From positions 1-34,894 of the forward strand of contig NSIP01000020.1 of the NCBI GenBank assembly GCA_002737725.1: a stretch of DNA of 34,894 bases. The letters run 5' to 3'. Under the pieces are notes generated by a model. It made no database searches. It was not told where the DNA came from and saw nothing but the letters and a program-made list of their open reading frames with translations. This document shows, piece by piece, positions 18,861 to 26,987 of this stretch (positions within the stretch are counted from its first letter, which is position 1; each line of letters starts with the position of its first letter). The position numbers were made by a program, and so were the translations under genes. The stretch is from Rhodospirillaceae bacterium. Lineage in GTDB: Bacteria > Pseudomonadota > Alphaproteobacteria > Rhodospirillales > Rhodospirillaceae.

Positions 18861-19492
18861 GATTGTCCCTCGCGGCGTGGCGTATGGTCGGTCCATAGTG
18901 CGGGGTCGTGATTGGCTGTCATTTCATCTCGCGAAATCCAACCAAATGCCATAGCCCGTAAATAAAATAATTTCTCGGGCCGTATCGCAAAGTAAACATG
19001 CAACACTATCAGCGACACAAAGATCAGCGCCGCCAGCCCATGTAGGACGTAAACAAGGCCCCAGGTTTCGGCACTGATTAGGTAGGGATCGCGCGTCCAG
19101 AGGGGCGAATCAATTTTGGCCATCATCACAAGGCCGGTTGCAATGGCTGCCAAGCAAAAAAATGTGACGGCGTGATGCATCAGTCGTTGTGCCAATGAAT
19201 ACTTTCCGGGTTTGGCTGCATCACCTTTTCCTAGCAGTGACGACACGGCGGTTGCGTCGCTGGCCGTAAACCACATAGATCTCAGACTCTGCCAAAACAG
19301 TGCGCGGATGATATGGCCCAGAACAATTAGACTCAGTAGAAGGCCCGCGACCCAGTGAACCAGCAGCCACTCAAACGAGATGCCGAGCTTTGGTGCAAAC
19401 CCCGTGATCAGCAACGCAAACATGGCGGCAGCCATCACCCAGTGAAAGGCGCGGTCAATTAGTTTGTGGCGTTCAATGCGTTGTGATGACAT
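18857..19492 (-). CDS. Cytochrome b (di-haem, formate dehydrogenase gamma/b561-like)
   Basis: A 211-residue integral membrane protein starting at the ATG at 19492 (MSSQRIERHKLIDRAFHWVM). It has four or five hydrophobic helices; candidate haem ligands are His in RAFHWVMAA (first helix), LLVHWVAGL, LGHIIRALFW, LMHHAVTFF, and YVLHGLAALIFVSLIVLHVYF (last helix). The layout fits the cytochrome b561/FdhI superfamily that passes electrons from periplasmic dehydrogenases to quinone. As the fifth gene of the unit A operon it is the natural electron acceptor for the molybdenum hydroxylase encoded upstream. The open frame extends to 19561, but the added residues run back into the preceding small gene. 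Confidence 0.85.
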   Translation of the reverse strand: MSSQRIERHKLIDRAFHWVMAAAMFALLITGFAPKLGISFEWLLVHWVAGLLLSLIVLGHIIRALFWQSLRSMWFTASDATAVSSLLGKGDAAKPGKYSLAQRLMHHAVTFFCLAAIATGLVMMAKIDSPLWTRDPYLISAETWGLVYVLHGLAALIFVSLIVLHVYFAIRPEKLFYLRAMAFGWISRDEMTANHDPALWTDHTPRREGQS

Positions 19493-19514
19493 GCGATTGA
19501 CGATTTCTCTGGGG

Positions 19515-19661
19515 CTAATCGCGCTGCATGATGGCCATAACGATGGCATGACATAAAACAAATATCACGGCAGCGCCAAGAAACACCCAAAAGAGATCAA
19601 ACGAAACCCCCTCAAGGGTCGTTTGGCCCCACGCATTGCGGCTATAGCGAAAAAGATCCAT
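19515..19661 (-). CDS. Small single-pass membrane protein (48 residues)
   Basis: Lies in the gap between the FAD subunit and cytochrome b genes: ATG at 19661, 16 bases after the upstream stop, TAG at 19515-19517. The product begins MDLFRYSRNAWGQTTLEGVS and contains one hydrophobic helix (FDLFWVFLGAAVIFVLCHAIVMAI) followed by MQRD. The His in the helix (CHAIVM) could face a haem. Size, one helix and position suggest a small subunit of the membrane anchor. Ribosome binding site is weak. I do not recognise a family. Confidence 0.55.
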   Translation of the reverse strand: MDLFRYSRNAWGQTTLEGVSFDLFWVFLGAAVIFVLCHAIVMAIMQRD

Positions 19662-19677
19662 TTCAGAAAACCCAAAA

Positions 19678-20670
19678 TCAACTATCTCGGATTGCGCGCT
19701 TCACTAAGTTTTCCATCAGCGGAATCTTGAAGTGATTGAAGTTCAGCGGCGCGGCCCCACGCGCGGCAGACGACGCCGCCAAAGTCGCCGTATCATCGTT
19801 TTTCGCGCTGCCTTTAACTATGTCTTCCACCGCGTTCAACCGGCGTGGCACGCACTCGACGGCGCCGCAGACGATCCGAATATCCTCGATTACTCCATCG
19901 GCTTTCACTTTCATGGCTGACGCCACGTTGACCAATGCGAAGTCCCATGTGTTCCGGTCGGCGACTTTCTCGAAATAGAACTTTGCCCCAGCCCATTTGG
20001 ACGGGATGCGAATAGTGGTGAGAATGTCGCCGGGCTCTAACACCGTCATGTGCGTAATATTCACCGCAGGCCCGATGAAGTATTTGTCTGCGGGCAGAAT
20101 ACGTTCGCCTTTGGAGCTGCGGATCACAAATTCAGCCTCAAGCGCCACCATGACCGGCGCGGTGTCTGACGGTGTCACTGCCACGCAGCGCGAAGCCCCA
20201 AACAGGCAATGCTCGCGGTTCATACCTTGCGGCGTTCCGGCATAGCAGGTGTTACCGCCAGCGCGGTAGCAATCCATGCCTGCACGATAATACCAGCACC
20301 GCGCGTCTTGGCTGAGGTTACCGCCAATGGTGCCAACGGTGCGGATTTGTGGGCTGGCCACGCGGCTCGCCGCCGTTGCCAGTAAGCCAAACTTTTCTTT
20401 GATGATGGGGTTAGCCGCAATCTCAGCCAAGGTCGTCATGGCGCCGATCTCAAGGCCCGCCTCTGTTTCACGTACACCTTTCAGCGCCTCGATGCCGCTG
20501 AGATCAATCACCGCCTCGGGGCGTTTGGCGCGGTCTTTGAACCAGTCTAAACTGTCTTGGCCACCAGCCATTTTCCAGGCTTTGACCCCGTATTTATCCA
20601 GAAGCTTCAGTGCGGTTTCGATATCTGCCGGTTGGAACAGGTCGAACTTTGGCATCATGTCTTTGGTCAT
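19678..20670 (-). CDS. Molybdenum hydroxylase FAD-binding subunit (CoxM/XdhB-like)
   Basis: A 330-residue medium subunit. The N-terminal PKFDLFQPADIETALKLL and GGQDSLDWFKDR correspond to the FAD-binding PCMH domain. ATAASRVASPQIRTVGTIGGNLSQDARCWYYR carries the TIGGNL flavin motif; the long Cys-containing insertion after it (CWYYRAGMDCYRAGGNTCYA) resembles the PaoB-type subunit that binds an extra 4Fe-4S cluster. The C-terminal CO-dehydrogenase flavoprotein domain begins near ADRNTWDFALVNVA. GGGAG precedes the ATG. It follows the Mo subunit after 13 bases. Confidence 0.9.
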   Translation of the reverse strand: MTKDMMPKFDLFQPADIETALKLLDKYGVKAWKMAGGQDSLDWFKDRAKRPEAVIDLSGIEALKGVRETEAGLEIGAMTTLAEIAANPIIKEKFGLLATAASRVASPQIRTVGTIGGNLSQDARCWYYRAGMDCYRAGGNTCYAGTPQGMNREHCLFGASRCVAVTPSDTAPVMVALEAEFVIRSSKGERILPADKYFIGPAVNITHMTVLEPGDILTTIRIPSKWAGAKFYFEKVADRNTWDFALVNVASAMKVKADGVIEDIRIVCGAVECVPRRLNAVEDIVKGSAKNDDTATLAASSAARGAAPLNFNHFKIPLMENLVKRAIRDS

Positions 20671-20683
20671 GGTTGCGCTCCCG

Positions 20684-23089
20684 TCACTGTGTATTCACGG
20701 CCAAGACTTTGTATGACTGCGGGCGCTTTGCTACCGCATTCACAATCATGTCTGGCATGACAGGCGTACGATTAAAGTAGTGTCCACCCAGCGCATCGGA
20801 AATCGCCGACAACAAGGCCGATGCTGCGCACCCCATCAACGGTTCGCCCACGCCCTTCACGCCAACAGGGTTTTGCGGATCGGGTTTATCAACCCATCCC
20901 ACTTGCATTTCAGATGGCACATCCAGGTACGAGGGCGGTTTGGACTGATAGAAGCCGACGTTAGCAGGCAGGCCGTTTTGCGGGTCGTAAACCACGCGTT
21001 CAAGTGCTGCCATGCCGATCCCCATCACGCCGCCCCCACGAATTTGATTGGCCAAGCCTTTGGGGTGCAGCACCGTGCCGCAATCAGCTGTGGCCACGTA
21101 GTCCAGAATTTCCCACTTACCTGTCTCGATATCTAATTCGATGTGCATGAACGCCGCAGCTAAGGCGGGCACGTGGTCTTTCATTGGGATGGTGTCTTTG
21201 GCCACGCCAATCAGGCCGCTGCCCGCCAAGGCTTCAACAGATCTTTTAGTTAGGTCATTGAGTTCAGCAGCGATCTCCTTGCCACTATACTTGCCGCCCA
21301 GCTCGATGGCTTTCTTTGCAGCCTCGGCAAAGGTCATTGATTTGTTTGCATCTGCTTTGGCGGTTACCTTTTCTTCGGCCACCACATAGTCTTGAGGCTT
21401 GCCACCCAAAGTTTGGGCCGCAATCTCTTGCAGCTTTTGTTTGGCATCTATTGCGGCCACATAATTGGTGCGGCTCATGGTGAAGGATGTGTTGCTGCCG
21501 AACTGGCCGTTATTCCACGGCAAGTGGTTGTCGGTGCGGCCACGCTCTAGCACCACATTTTCCCAGTTACAGCCCAGCACTTCAGCCGCCACGCGCGATG
21601 TGGCTGCGTACGAATACGTCCCCAAATTGCCGATACCGGTATGAATGTGAATTTTTCCATCGGGCTTGATGACTAGTAGACCATCGAAACCTGCGCTGCC
21701 TGCCGGGTGGTATGCACGCCCCACGCCGATGCCCGTGACCTTCGAGCCCTTGCGCTGGCCGCTCAGCTTTTTCTTCTCGTTCCAGCCGAATTTGGCTGCG
21801 CTAGCCATCAGCGCCTCCGAGATATATGCGCTGGAGACAGGCGTTTGACGCTCTTCAACTTTTGAACCGGTTGTCGGTGCGTTGATGCTGCGAATGGCCA
21901 AACGGTCGAGTTTCAGCTCGCGTGCAGCTTTGTCCAGCAGTGGCTCCATCATGCAGGCTAGTTGGTTCTGCCCCGGTCCGCGTTGTGCAGTGCTGAGGGG
22001 AAGATTTGTGAACACCGAAATACCACGCCACCGCATATTCATTGGCTGATAGACCATCGACAAGGCCCCGCCGACATTGCGGAAATCTGGGAAGCCTTCG
22101 GTCGCCCCATTCTGTTGCACTACATAGATGTCGGCAGCAGTGATACGGCCGTCTTTGCGAAAACCGATCTTGATGCGGCCCTGGATGCCTGTGCGGCGCG
22201 AGCCCAAGAAATACTCCTCGGCGCGCGTCAGGCGCATCATGCAAGGCCGGTTGATTTTCTTCGACATATGCGCCGGTATCGTAGCCACAACATAGGCGCT
22301 GCCTTTGGACCCAAAACCGCCGCCACAAAATTCAGAGATCATCACTAAGTCTTTTGGAGCAACGCCAATCATCTCGGCGTAAAGCGGCAGTGGGTACGAC
22401 TGGCTTTGGGTCGAGACATGGAAGTAACACTTTCCATTCTGCCAATAGGCCATTGCGCTTCGTGGTTCCATGCTGTGGTGAGAATGGGCTGCCGTCACAA
22501 AGGTTTCGTCCATCACCAGTTGGGCTTCACTAAAACCTTTGTCCAAATCACCCAGCTTCCATTCCGCCAAAGGTTCGCCCATGGGCAGTTTGGTGTCGCC
22601 GGCCTCGGCAAAATCTTTCGCCGTCCACTTGATCTTCTTCATCTCAGGCATGCCGCGGACACCAACGTTGGCGTCGGGGTAAACGTCGGGGCCGCCCGGA
22701 TAAAGGCTTTGCAGTGGGTCTACGGTAAAGGGTAATGGCTCGTAGTCGATTTTTATTTTTTCCAACGCATCAGATGCCGTGGTTTCATCTTCAGCGGCGA
22801 TGGCTAGGATTGGCTGGCCCACGTATTTGGGCTCCATCGTCAAAATGGGGTCGCGCGGCAGCGGGAACGAGGGCACATCCTCGGGCAATAAAATCCCCAA
22901 CACACCTTTCATCTTCAACGCTTCGGCGGCGTCGATGTTGCGCACTTTGGCGTTCGGCATGGGGCTGAGCAAAAGTTTAACAAACACCATGCCCTCGACG
23001 CGAAAGTCTTCGGCGTATTTTGCTTTGCCCGTCACTTTGGCGCGAACATCGGGAGGCGTGAAATCTTTTCCGATCAGAGAGTATGCCAT
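20684..23089 (-). CDS. Molybdenum hydroxylase large (molybdopterin) subunit
   Basis: An 801-residue protein of the xanthine dehydrogenase/aldehyde oxidase large-subunit family. The N-terminal hammerhead domain starts at DVRAKVTGKAKYAED. The molybdopterin domain has CGGGFGSKG (255-263), QRGPGQNQ in place of the usual RAPG loop, and the C-terminal GVKGVGEPLMG with the catalytic Glu. The substrate is unknown; the QRGPG loop differs from both CO dehydrogenase and xanthine dehydrogenase active-site loops. No signal peptide is present, so export would rely on the Tat-bearing 2Fe-2S partner, as in the PaoABC type. It follows the 2Fe-2S gene after 18 bases. Confidence 0.92.
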   Translation of the reverse strand: MAYSLIGKDFTPPDVRAKVTGKAKYAEDFRVEGMVFVKLLLSPMPNAKVRNIDAAEALKMKGVLGILLPEDVPSFPLPRDPILTMEPKYVGQPILAIAAEDETTASDALEKIKIDYEPLPFTVDPLQSLYPGGPDVYPDANVGVRGMPEMKKIKWTAKDFAEAGDTKLPMGEPLAEWKLGDLDKGFSEAQLVMDETFVTAAHSHHSMEPRSAMAYWQNGKCYFHVSTQSQSYPLPLYAEMIGVAPKDLVMISEFCGGGFGSKGSAYVVATIPAHMSKKINRPCMMRLTRAEEYFLGSRRTGIQGRIKIGFRKDGRITAADIYVVQQNGATEGFPDFRNVGGALSMVYQPMNMRWRGISVFTNLPLSTAQRGPGQNQLACMMEPLLDKAARELKLDRLAIRSINAPTTGSKVEERQTPVSSAYISEALMASAAKFGWNEKKKLSGQRKGSKVTGIGVGRAYHPAGSAGFDGLLVIKPDGKIHIHTGIGNLGTYSYAATSRVAAEVLGCNWENVVLERGRTDNHLPWNNGQFGSNTSFTMSRTNYVAAIDAKQKLQEIAAQTLGGKPQDYVVAEEKVTAKADANKSMTFAEAAKKAIELGGKYSGKEIAAELNDLTKRSVEALAGSGLIGVAKDTIPMKDHVPALAAAFMHIELDIETGKWEILDYVATADCGTVLHPKGLANQIRGGGVMGIGMAALERVVYDPQNGLPANVGFYQSKPPSYLDVPSEMQVGWVDKPDPQNPVGVKGVGEPLMGCAASALLSAISDALGGHYFNRTPVMPDMIVNAVAKRPQSYKVLAVNTQ

Positions 23090-23107
23090 GTGTGATGCTC
23101 CTCGCTA

Positions 23108-23725
23108 TTAGGCAGATTTCGCAGCGCGCATGACCGCGTTGAGATAGTGATCATATGCGCCACAACGACAAAGGTTGCCGGCCATGGCTTGGCGGGCTTC
23201 TGCGCGTGTTGGCTTCGGGTTGGCTTTCAGCAAGCCTACTGCTGACATCACCTGGCCGGGCGTGCAGAAGCCACACTGGGGACCCAATTCGTCGATCATG
23301 GCCTGTTGCACCACATGAAGTTCGCCGTTGGGTCCTTCCAGACCTTCAACGGTCGTCACCGCACGGCCACGCACGCCATGAGTTAATGTCGAGCATGAGT
23401 TATGACCCACATCGTTGATCAGCACCGTACAGGCACCGCACTCGCCGCGGTCGCAACCCAGCTTGGTGCCAGTCAGGCCTAGCTTGTAGCGCAGCGTCAT
23501 GGCCAGGGTTTCGTTGGGCAGAATGTCGACACGACGGTCTTGGCCATTGACCTTTAAGGTGATCAGACGCTCCACCGAGCCTGCCGCCGGTGCGCTACCA
23601 TCTGAACATCCAGCCAAATAATAAGCAGCTGCTGACGTCGCTGCGCCTGAGGCAATGATGCTTTTAATGAATCTGCGTCGCGTGACCGGGTCACGCCCAA
23701 TGGCCATGTCATCCGTTGTCGTCAT
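23108..23725 (-). CDS. Molybdenum hydroxylase 2Fe-2S subunit with Tat signal
   Basis: A 205-residue small subunit. The N-terminus has a twin-arginine motif (TRRRFIKSIIASGAATSAAA) ending in YYLAGC, a possible lipobox, so the complex may be exported folded and lipid-anchored. The plant-type ferredoxin domain has Cys ligands in CDRGECGAC plus a Cys 11 residues later; the second cluster domain has CGFC and CRC. First gene of the leftward operon 2Fe-2S, Mo, FAD, small membrane protein, cytochrome b, unknown. This order and the Tat signal resemble periplasmic aldehyde oxidoreductases, but no XdhC-type chaperone gene is present. Confidence 0.92.
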   Translation of the reverse strand: MTTTDDMAIGRDPVTRRRFIKSIIASGAATSAAAYYLAGCSDGSAPAAGSVERLITLKVNGQDRRVDILPNETLAMTLRYKLGLTGTKLGCDRGECGACTVLINDVGHNSCSTLTHGVRGRAVTTVEGLEGPNGELHVVQQAMIDELGPQCGFCTPGQVMSAVGLLKANPKPTRAEARQAMAGNLCRCGAYDHYLNAVMRAAKSA

Positions 23726-23864
23726 GTCGCACCCTCAAACCCCAAGACAAATTACAAGTTAAGAATGCCCGCTCGGTACAAGGTCCGACAAGGGCGAAAT
23801 TCAGGACGGCGATCACAAAAATCGATCATCACCTGATTATGGACGTACACGCAAGGGTGCGCCA

Positions 23865-24030
23865 ACGCCCACCGCGACAAAACATGCCACTGGTAACCAC
23901 CAATTACTAAGCTACACCCGCCGCAATACAGCAAACGCGCGATGATTTGCAGCGGCTTTGTGTTTATCAACTCATTGAACTAATTCAATATTTCAAGCTG
24001 CCAAATTTAATGGCTTGTCATGCACCACAA
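23865..24030 (+). repeat. Internal copy of the right end (junction of units A and B)
   Basis: Two blocks match the right end of the whole insert in the same order and orientation. 23865-23936 aligns without gaps to 29533-29604 (59 of 72 by my count, including TAACCACC, CACCCGCCGC and ATACAGC). 24003-24027 aligns to 29683-29707 (22 of 25, AAATTTAATGG then TT, then TCATGC and CCA). The second block ends in TGCACCACAA (24021-24030), a relaxed version of the core repeat. The DNA between the blocks differs and is 12 bases shorter here. Confidence 0.8.
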
Positions 24031-24033
24031 CCT

Positions 24034-24045
24034 GCGAAATTTCGC
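24034..24045. repeat. Perfect palindrome at the left edge of unit B
   Basis: GCGAAATTTCGC, a 12-base palindrome 3 bases after the internal core repeat. It may be part of the recombination site. Confidence 0.45.
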
Positions 24046-24054
24046 TATAGGTTG

Positions 24055-24276
24055 CTACCCAATTGTATCGTCTCGACTCTTTTTGCCTCGACGTTCTGAC
24101 AAAAGAGAATAGCCTAGCCATGCCAGTGAGACACCAATCGGTATAGCGGCGAGCCGCTGGATTTCATCGGGGAGCAGCACGGCTGCAGATGTCAGTAGAG
24201 CAGTAACGACTTTCAGCACCTCGATCTGCCTTAACTTGAAAATAAGCTGCTCTGCGCCTAAACTACCTTTTCCCAT
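24055..24276 (-). CDS. Small membrane protein, probable IS3 orfA fusion remnant
   Basis: A 73-residue frame with a very good ribosome binding site (AAGGAG, 6 bases before the ATG). The first 21 residues, MGKGSLGAEQLIFKLRQIEV, resemble the start of IS3-family OrfA proteins (xxEQIIxKLRxxEVL). After Leu21 the resemblance ends and a hydrophobic stretch follows (KVVTALLTSAAVLLP, then AAIPIGVSLAWLGYSLLSER) with a charged tail, like the end of a membrane protein. I read it as an insertion-sequence start joined by deletion to another gene's 3' end. It could still be expressed. The stop codon is only 25 bases from the unit boundary. Confidence 0.5.
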   Translation of the reverse strand: MGKGSLGAEQLIFKLRQIEVLKVVTALLTSAAVLLPDEIQRLAAIPIGVSLAWLGYSLLSERRGKKSRDDTIG

Positions 24277-24314
24277 CTTCAGCTCCTTCTATACAGGTCA
24301 ATTCTCTCAAATAG

Positions 24315-24425
24315 ACCGGTACAAAAAAGCCGTCAGGTCAATGACGCCGGCCTGCACGTTGGTGATCAAATGCTGCGGGAACCCGGTGAAGGCGCTCTCG
24401 GCTTTGATGTTGTCGTGATACGTGT
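24315..24425 (-). pseudogene. Coding-like gene remnant
   Basis: On the minus strand one frame reads GTHTYHDNIKAESAFTGF, PQHLITNVQAGVIDLTAF and LYRSI to a stop, with mostly G or C in third codon positions, as in real genes of this genome. There is no start codon and the frame has no clean beginning, so it looks like a C-terminal scrap of a gene. A 9-base sequence CAGGTCAAT occurs at 24294-24302 and 24334-24342, next to the presumed IS3-like end. I do not recognise the parent gene. Confidence 0.35.
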
Positions 24426-24518
24426 GCGTGCCGAGGCAAGAGTAGCGCGACGAAGCGGGTGGGCGCAGGCCGTCATCTGCGCTAGGTTAGTTATGATGAA
24501 CGCGAGGAGGGGAGCGCC

Positions 24519-26072
24519 ATGAACACCACCACAGCGCCATGGGCTGCGCAGTTTAGCGCTGCCGAGATTGATCGCCGCGCACTCTTGATTGGGGCATCGT
24601 CTGCGGCGGCCGGGCTGGCTGCGCAAGCCGGATGGTCACGCGAGACCAATGCAGCCGAGGCCTGGGACCTGATCATTGTCGGCGGTGGCACAGCCGGATT
24701 ACCAGCGGCGATTTTTGGCGCCCGTCGTGGGGCCAAGGTGCTGATCATCGAGGCTTCGCTGCAAATCGGCGGCACGTTGTTCTTGTCCACCGGTCAAATG
24801 AGTGCTGCAGGCACGCGACTGCAAAAAGAAAAAGGGATTCAAGACAGCGCACAATTGCACTTCGATGACGTGCTGCGCATTAGTCGGCGTACAGTGCGTC
24901 CCGAGTTGGTGCGCTTAGCGGTCGATAACGCTGCGACCACGTTTGATTGGTTGATGGAGAATGGTCTGAAGCCCTTGCCAGAGCATCCCATTCTGGGGGC
25001 CGCGCACGAACCCTACAGCGAGAGGCGCTATGCGTGGGGCCCGGAAGGCGGTATGTCGATTTTGGAAGCTATCGAACCTTTGGTGCTGGCGGAGGAAAAG
25101 AAAGGCAGCTTGACCATTAAACGTGGACTTCGCGCACGCGAATTATTGCAGCGCGGTGGTGCGGTGGTGGGCGTGCGTGCGGAAATCGACAGCGGCCAAA
25201 TGCTAGACTTCGAAGGCCGAACGGTGCTGCTGGCCAGCGGAGGGTATGCTTCAAACCCCAAGATGTTCTACGACCTCAGTGGCTACAAACAGTACGGGAA
25301 TGCCTCGTACCCTTACAGTCAAGGCGACGGCTATACGATGGCGCTGGCGGTGGGCGGCTTCACGCGCGGTAAAGAGAATTATATCTGCGGTTCGCCGCGC
25401 ATTATGGCCAGTACCGACGAACCGGCTGTGCCCGAAACGCGCTGGATTTTATTCCCTGAGCGTCGTCAGCCGTGGGAGATTCAGGTGAACGCGCGTGGCC
25501 AGCGCTATGTGGCTGAGGACAACCCCAGTGTTGACGAGCGCGAGAAGGCGCTTGTGCAACAGCACGATATGCGAACATGGCTGGTGTTCGACCAGGCGAT
25601 TTTCGATGCCGCGCCGTTGGGCATTGAAGGATGGGACAAGACACGACTGATCGAGGCATTCAAATCGCACCCCGTATTCTATAAAGCCGACACGTTGGCC
25701 GAACTTGCCGCCAAAAGCGGCGTGGATGCAGCAGGCCTGCAAGCCACCGTGGCTCGCTATAACAGTGCGCAGGCGAAAGGCGTTGACACTGACTTTGCGC
25801 GGAAGCATATGCCGTTGCCGATTCAGAAAGCGCCGTTCTATGCCGTACGTCAGCAGGGGATGTCGGTGAGCTCGACGGTGGGCATTGGCGTTGATGAGAA
25901 GCTGCGTGTGATCCGCTCCGGTGGTATGCCCATCAACGGCCTCTATGCCGCCGGTGAAATTCTGGGCTCGGGCCAATTGATGGGTAAATCCGCCGTGGGC
26001 GGCATGATGGTGACACCGGCACTCACGTTCGGGCGCTTGTTGGGCCAATCCATGCTGCCGCTGAGGGCGTGA
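24519..26072 (+). CDS. Tat-exported FAD-dependent oxidoreductase (fumarate reductase/SdhA-like)
   Basis: A 517-residue flavoprotein of the FAD_binding_2 family that includes flavocytochrome c fumarate reductases, urocanate reductases and 3-ketosteroid dehydrogenases. The N-terminus has a twin-arginine signal (EIDRRALLIGASSAAAGLAA). The FAD-binding start is WDLIIVGGGTAGLPAAIFGARRGAKV; TVLLASGGYASNPKM and GLYAAGEILGSGQLMGKSAVGGMM are the second and third flavin motifs. No haem-binding CxxCH is present, so it needs an outside electron partner. A GAGGAGGGG ribosome binding site precedes the ATG. The substrate is unknown. Confidence 0.85.
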   Translation: MNTTTAPWAAQFSAAEIDRRALLIGASSAAAGLAAQAGWSRETNAAEAWDLIIVGGGTAGLPAAIFGARRGAKVLIIEASLQIGGTLFLSTGQMSAAGTRLQKEKGIQDSAQLHFDDVLRISRRTVRPELVRLAVDNAATTFDWLMENGLKPLPEHPILGAAHEPYSERRYAWGPEGGMSILEAIEPLVLAEEKKGSLTIKRGLRARELLQRGGAVVGVRAEIDSGQMLDFEGRTVLLASGGYASNPKMFYDLSGYKQYGNASYPYSQGDGYTMALAVGGFTRGKENYICGSPRIMASTDEPAVPETRWILFPERRQPWEIQVNARGQRYVAEDNPSVDEREKALVQQHDMRTWLVFDQAIFDAAPLGIEGWDKTRLIEAFKSHPVFYKADTLAELAAKSGVDAAGLQATVARYNSAQAKGVDTDFARKHMPLPIQKAPFYAVRQQGMSVSSTVGIGVDEKLRVIRSGGMPINGLYAAGEILGSGQLMGKSAVGGMMVTPALTFGRLLGQSMLPLRA

Positions 26073-26195
26073 ATAAGCTTCAGTCCACTATCCCTTCCAT
26101 TTACCCCGTACTGGCGTATTCGTGATGAAAACCGCCGAGGTGAGGGTGAGCGATGCGCGACTAACTGACCAAGGCGTAAATTATTGGACTGGCGA

Positions 26196-26987
26196 TCAGG
26201 AGTGGGATGCTACTATTGTGCCCCCAATTGCTGCGAAGCCCATCCATAGGGCCATCGCTATCATCATCAGATTTTCCGTGAGAGAGATGAGGCCGAGTGG
26301 CACGTTGCTGGAACCGCCGGCGCACGCACACTTAAGCTCGCGTTTATCTATGTAAACGGCTTTGACTACCGAAAACGCCCCCACAGATCCGATGAATAGG
26401 GCTACCGGCACGGAAACCCAGGCTAAAGCTCCTGAGAGCATAAGAACGCCAGCGACCCCTTCCGCATAAGGATAGACGTAGCTGTAAGGAACCCATCGCT
26501 GAGCTAGCAGATCATAGTTCAGAAACATCGTAGCGAAAGTCCCCACGTTCTGAAGCTTCAACATCGCCAGAATGATCATTGAAAGCGCGATGAACCATTC
26601 CCCAGCCATCAAGGTGAAGACGTTGCCGAAAGCGGCGTGACTTGCGGCCATAGCTGAAAGGGCCGTCATCGTGAACAGTACAATAACCGGCCGGTAGCTC
26701 AGCACATTGGGATTGGGAACGTGCCGCCCTAGAAAGCGGCGCGTGTCATCGTAGCCGCCAATACGGTTCCCTTCGATAAACACCTGCGGTGTAGTGGAAA
26801 CACCGTGCTCTGTTTTGAAAGCATCGGTTTCCGCACGACTAGTGAGGTGGTGGTCCTCTACATCGAAGCCGGACCTTTTGAGTAAGTCCTTTGCCTTTAG
26901 GCCATACGGGCAAGTATGGGCCGGCATTAACATTCTATAGATGATTGCTTTCTTGGCTGCAGAGGGCTTCTTTGTCGTGTTCAACAT
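26196..26987 (-). CDS. Glutaredoxin fused to a MauE/DoxX-like membrane domain
   Basis: 263 residues. Residues about 15-90 form a glutaredoxin with CPYG (PAHTCPYGLKAKDLLKRSGF), the cis-Pro loop VSTTPQVFIEGNRIGGYDD. From about residue 97 follows a four-helix membrane domain of the MauE family, with a conserved-looking loop KRELKCACAGGSSNVPLGLISLTEN carrying a Cys pair before the last helix. MauE proteins move reducing or oxidising equivalents across the inner membrane during maturation of exported proteins. Here it may serve the small exported peptide encoded just upstream, or the flavoprotein (inference). Its ATG overlaps the stop of that small gene by 7 bases. Confidence 0.87.
   Translation of the reverse strand: MLNTTKKPSAAKKAIIYRMLMPAHTCPYGLKAKDLLKRSGFDVEDHHLTSRAETDAFKTEHGVSTTPQVFIEGNRIGGYDDTRRFLGRHVPNPNVLSYRPVIVLFTMTALSAMAASHAAFGNVFTLMAGEWFIALSMIILAMLKLQNVGTFATMFLNYDLLAQRWVPYSYVYPYAEGVAGVLMLSGALAWVSVPVALFIGSVGAFSVVKAVYIDKRELKCACAGGSSNVPLGLISLTENLMMIAMALWMGFAAIGGTIVASHS

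Noticed and set aside
23865-24030. Integron attC site
   Set aside because: Tandem units with repeated ends recall cassettes, but I cannot find paired RYYYAAC/GTTRRRY boxes with a foldable stem, and the units are much larger than usual cassettes.
26122-26355. 77-residue open frame on the plus strand
   Set aside because: Lies mostly over the glutaredoxin-MauE gene on the other strand and has no start signal or domain.
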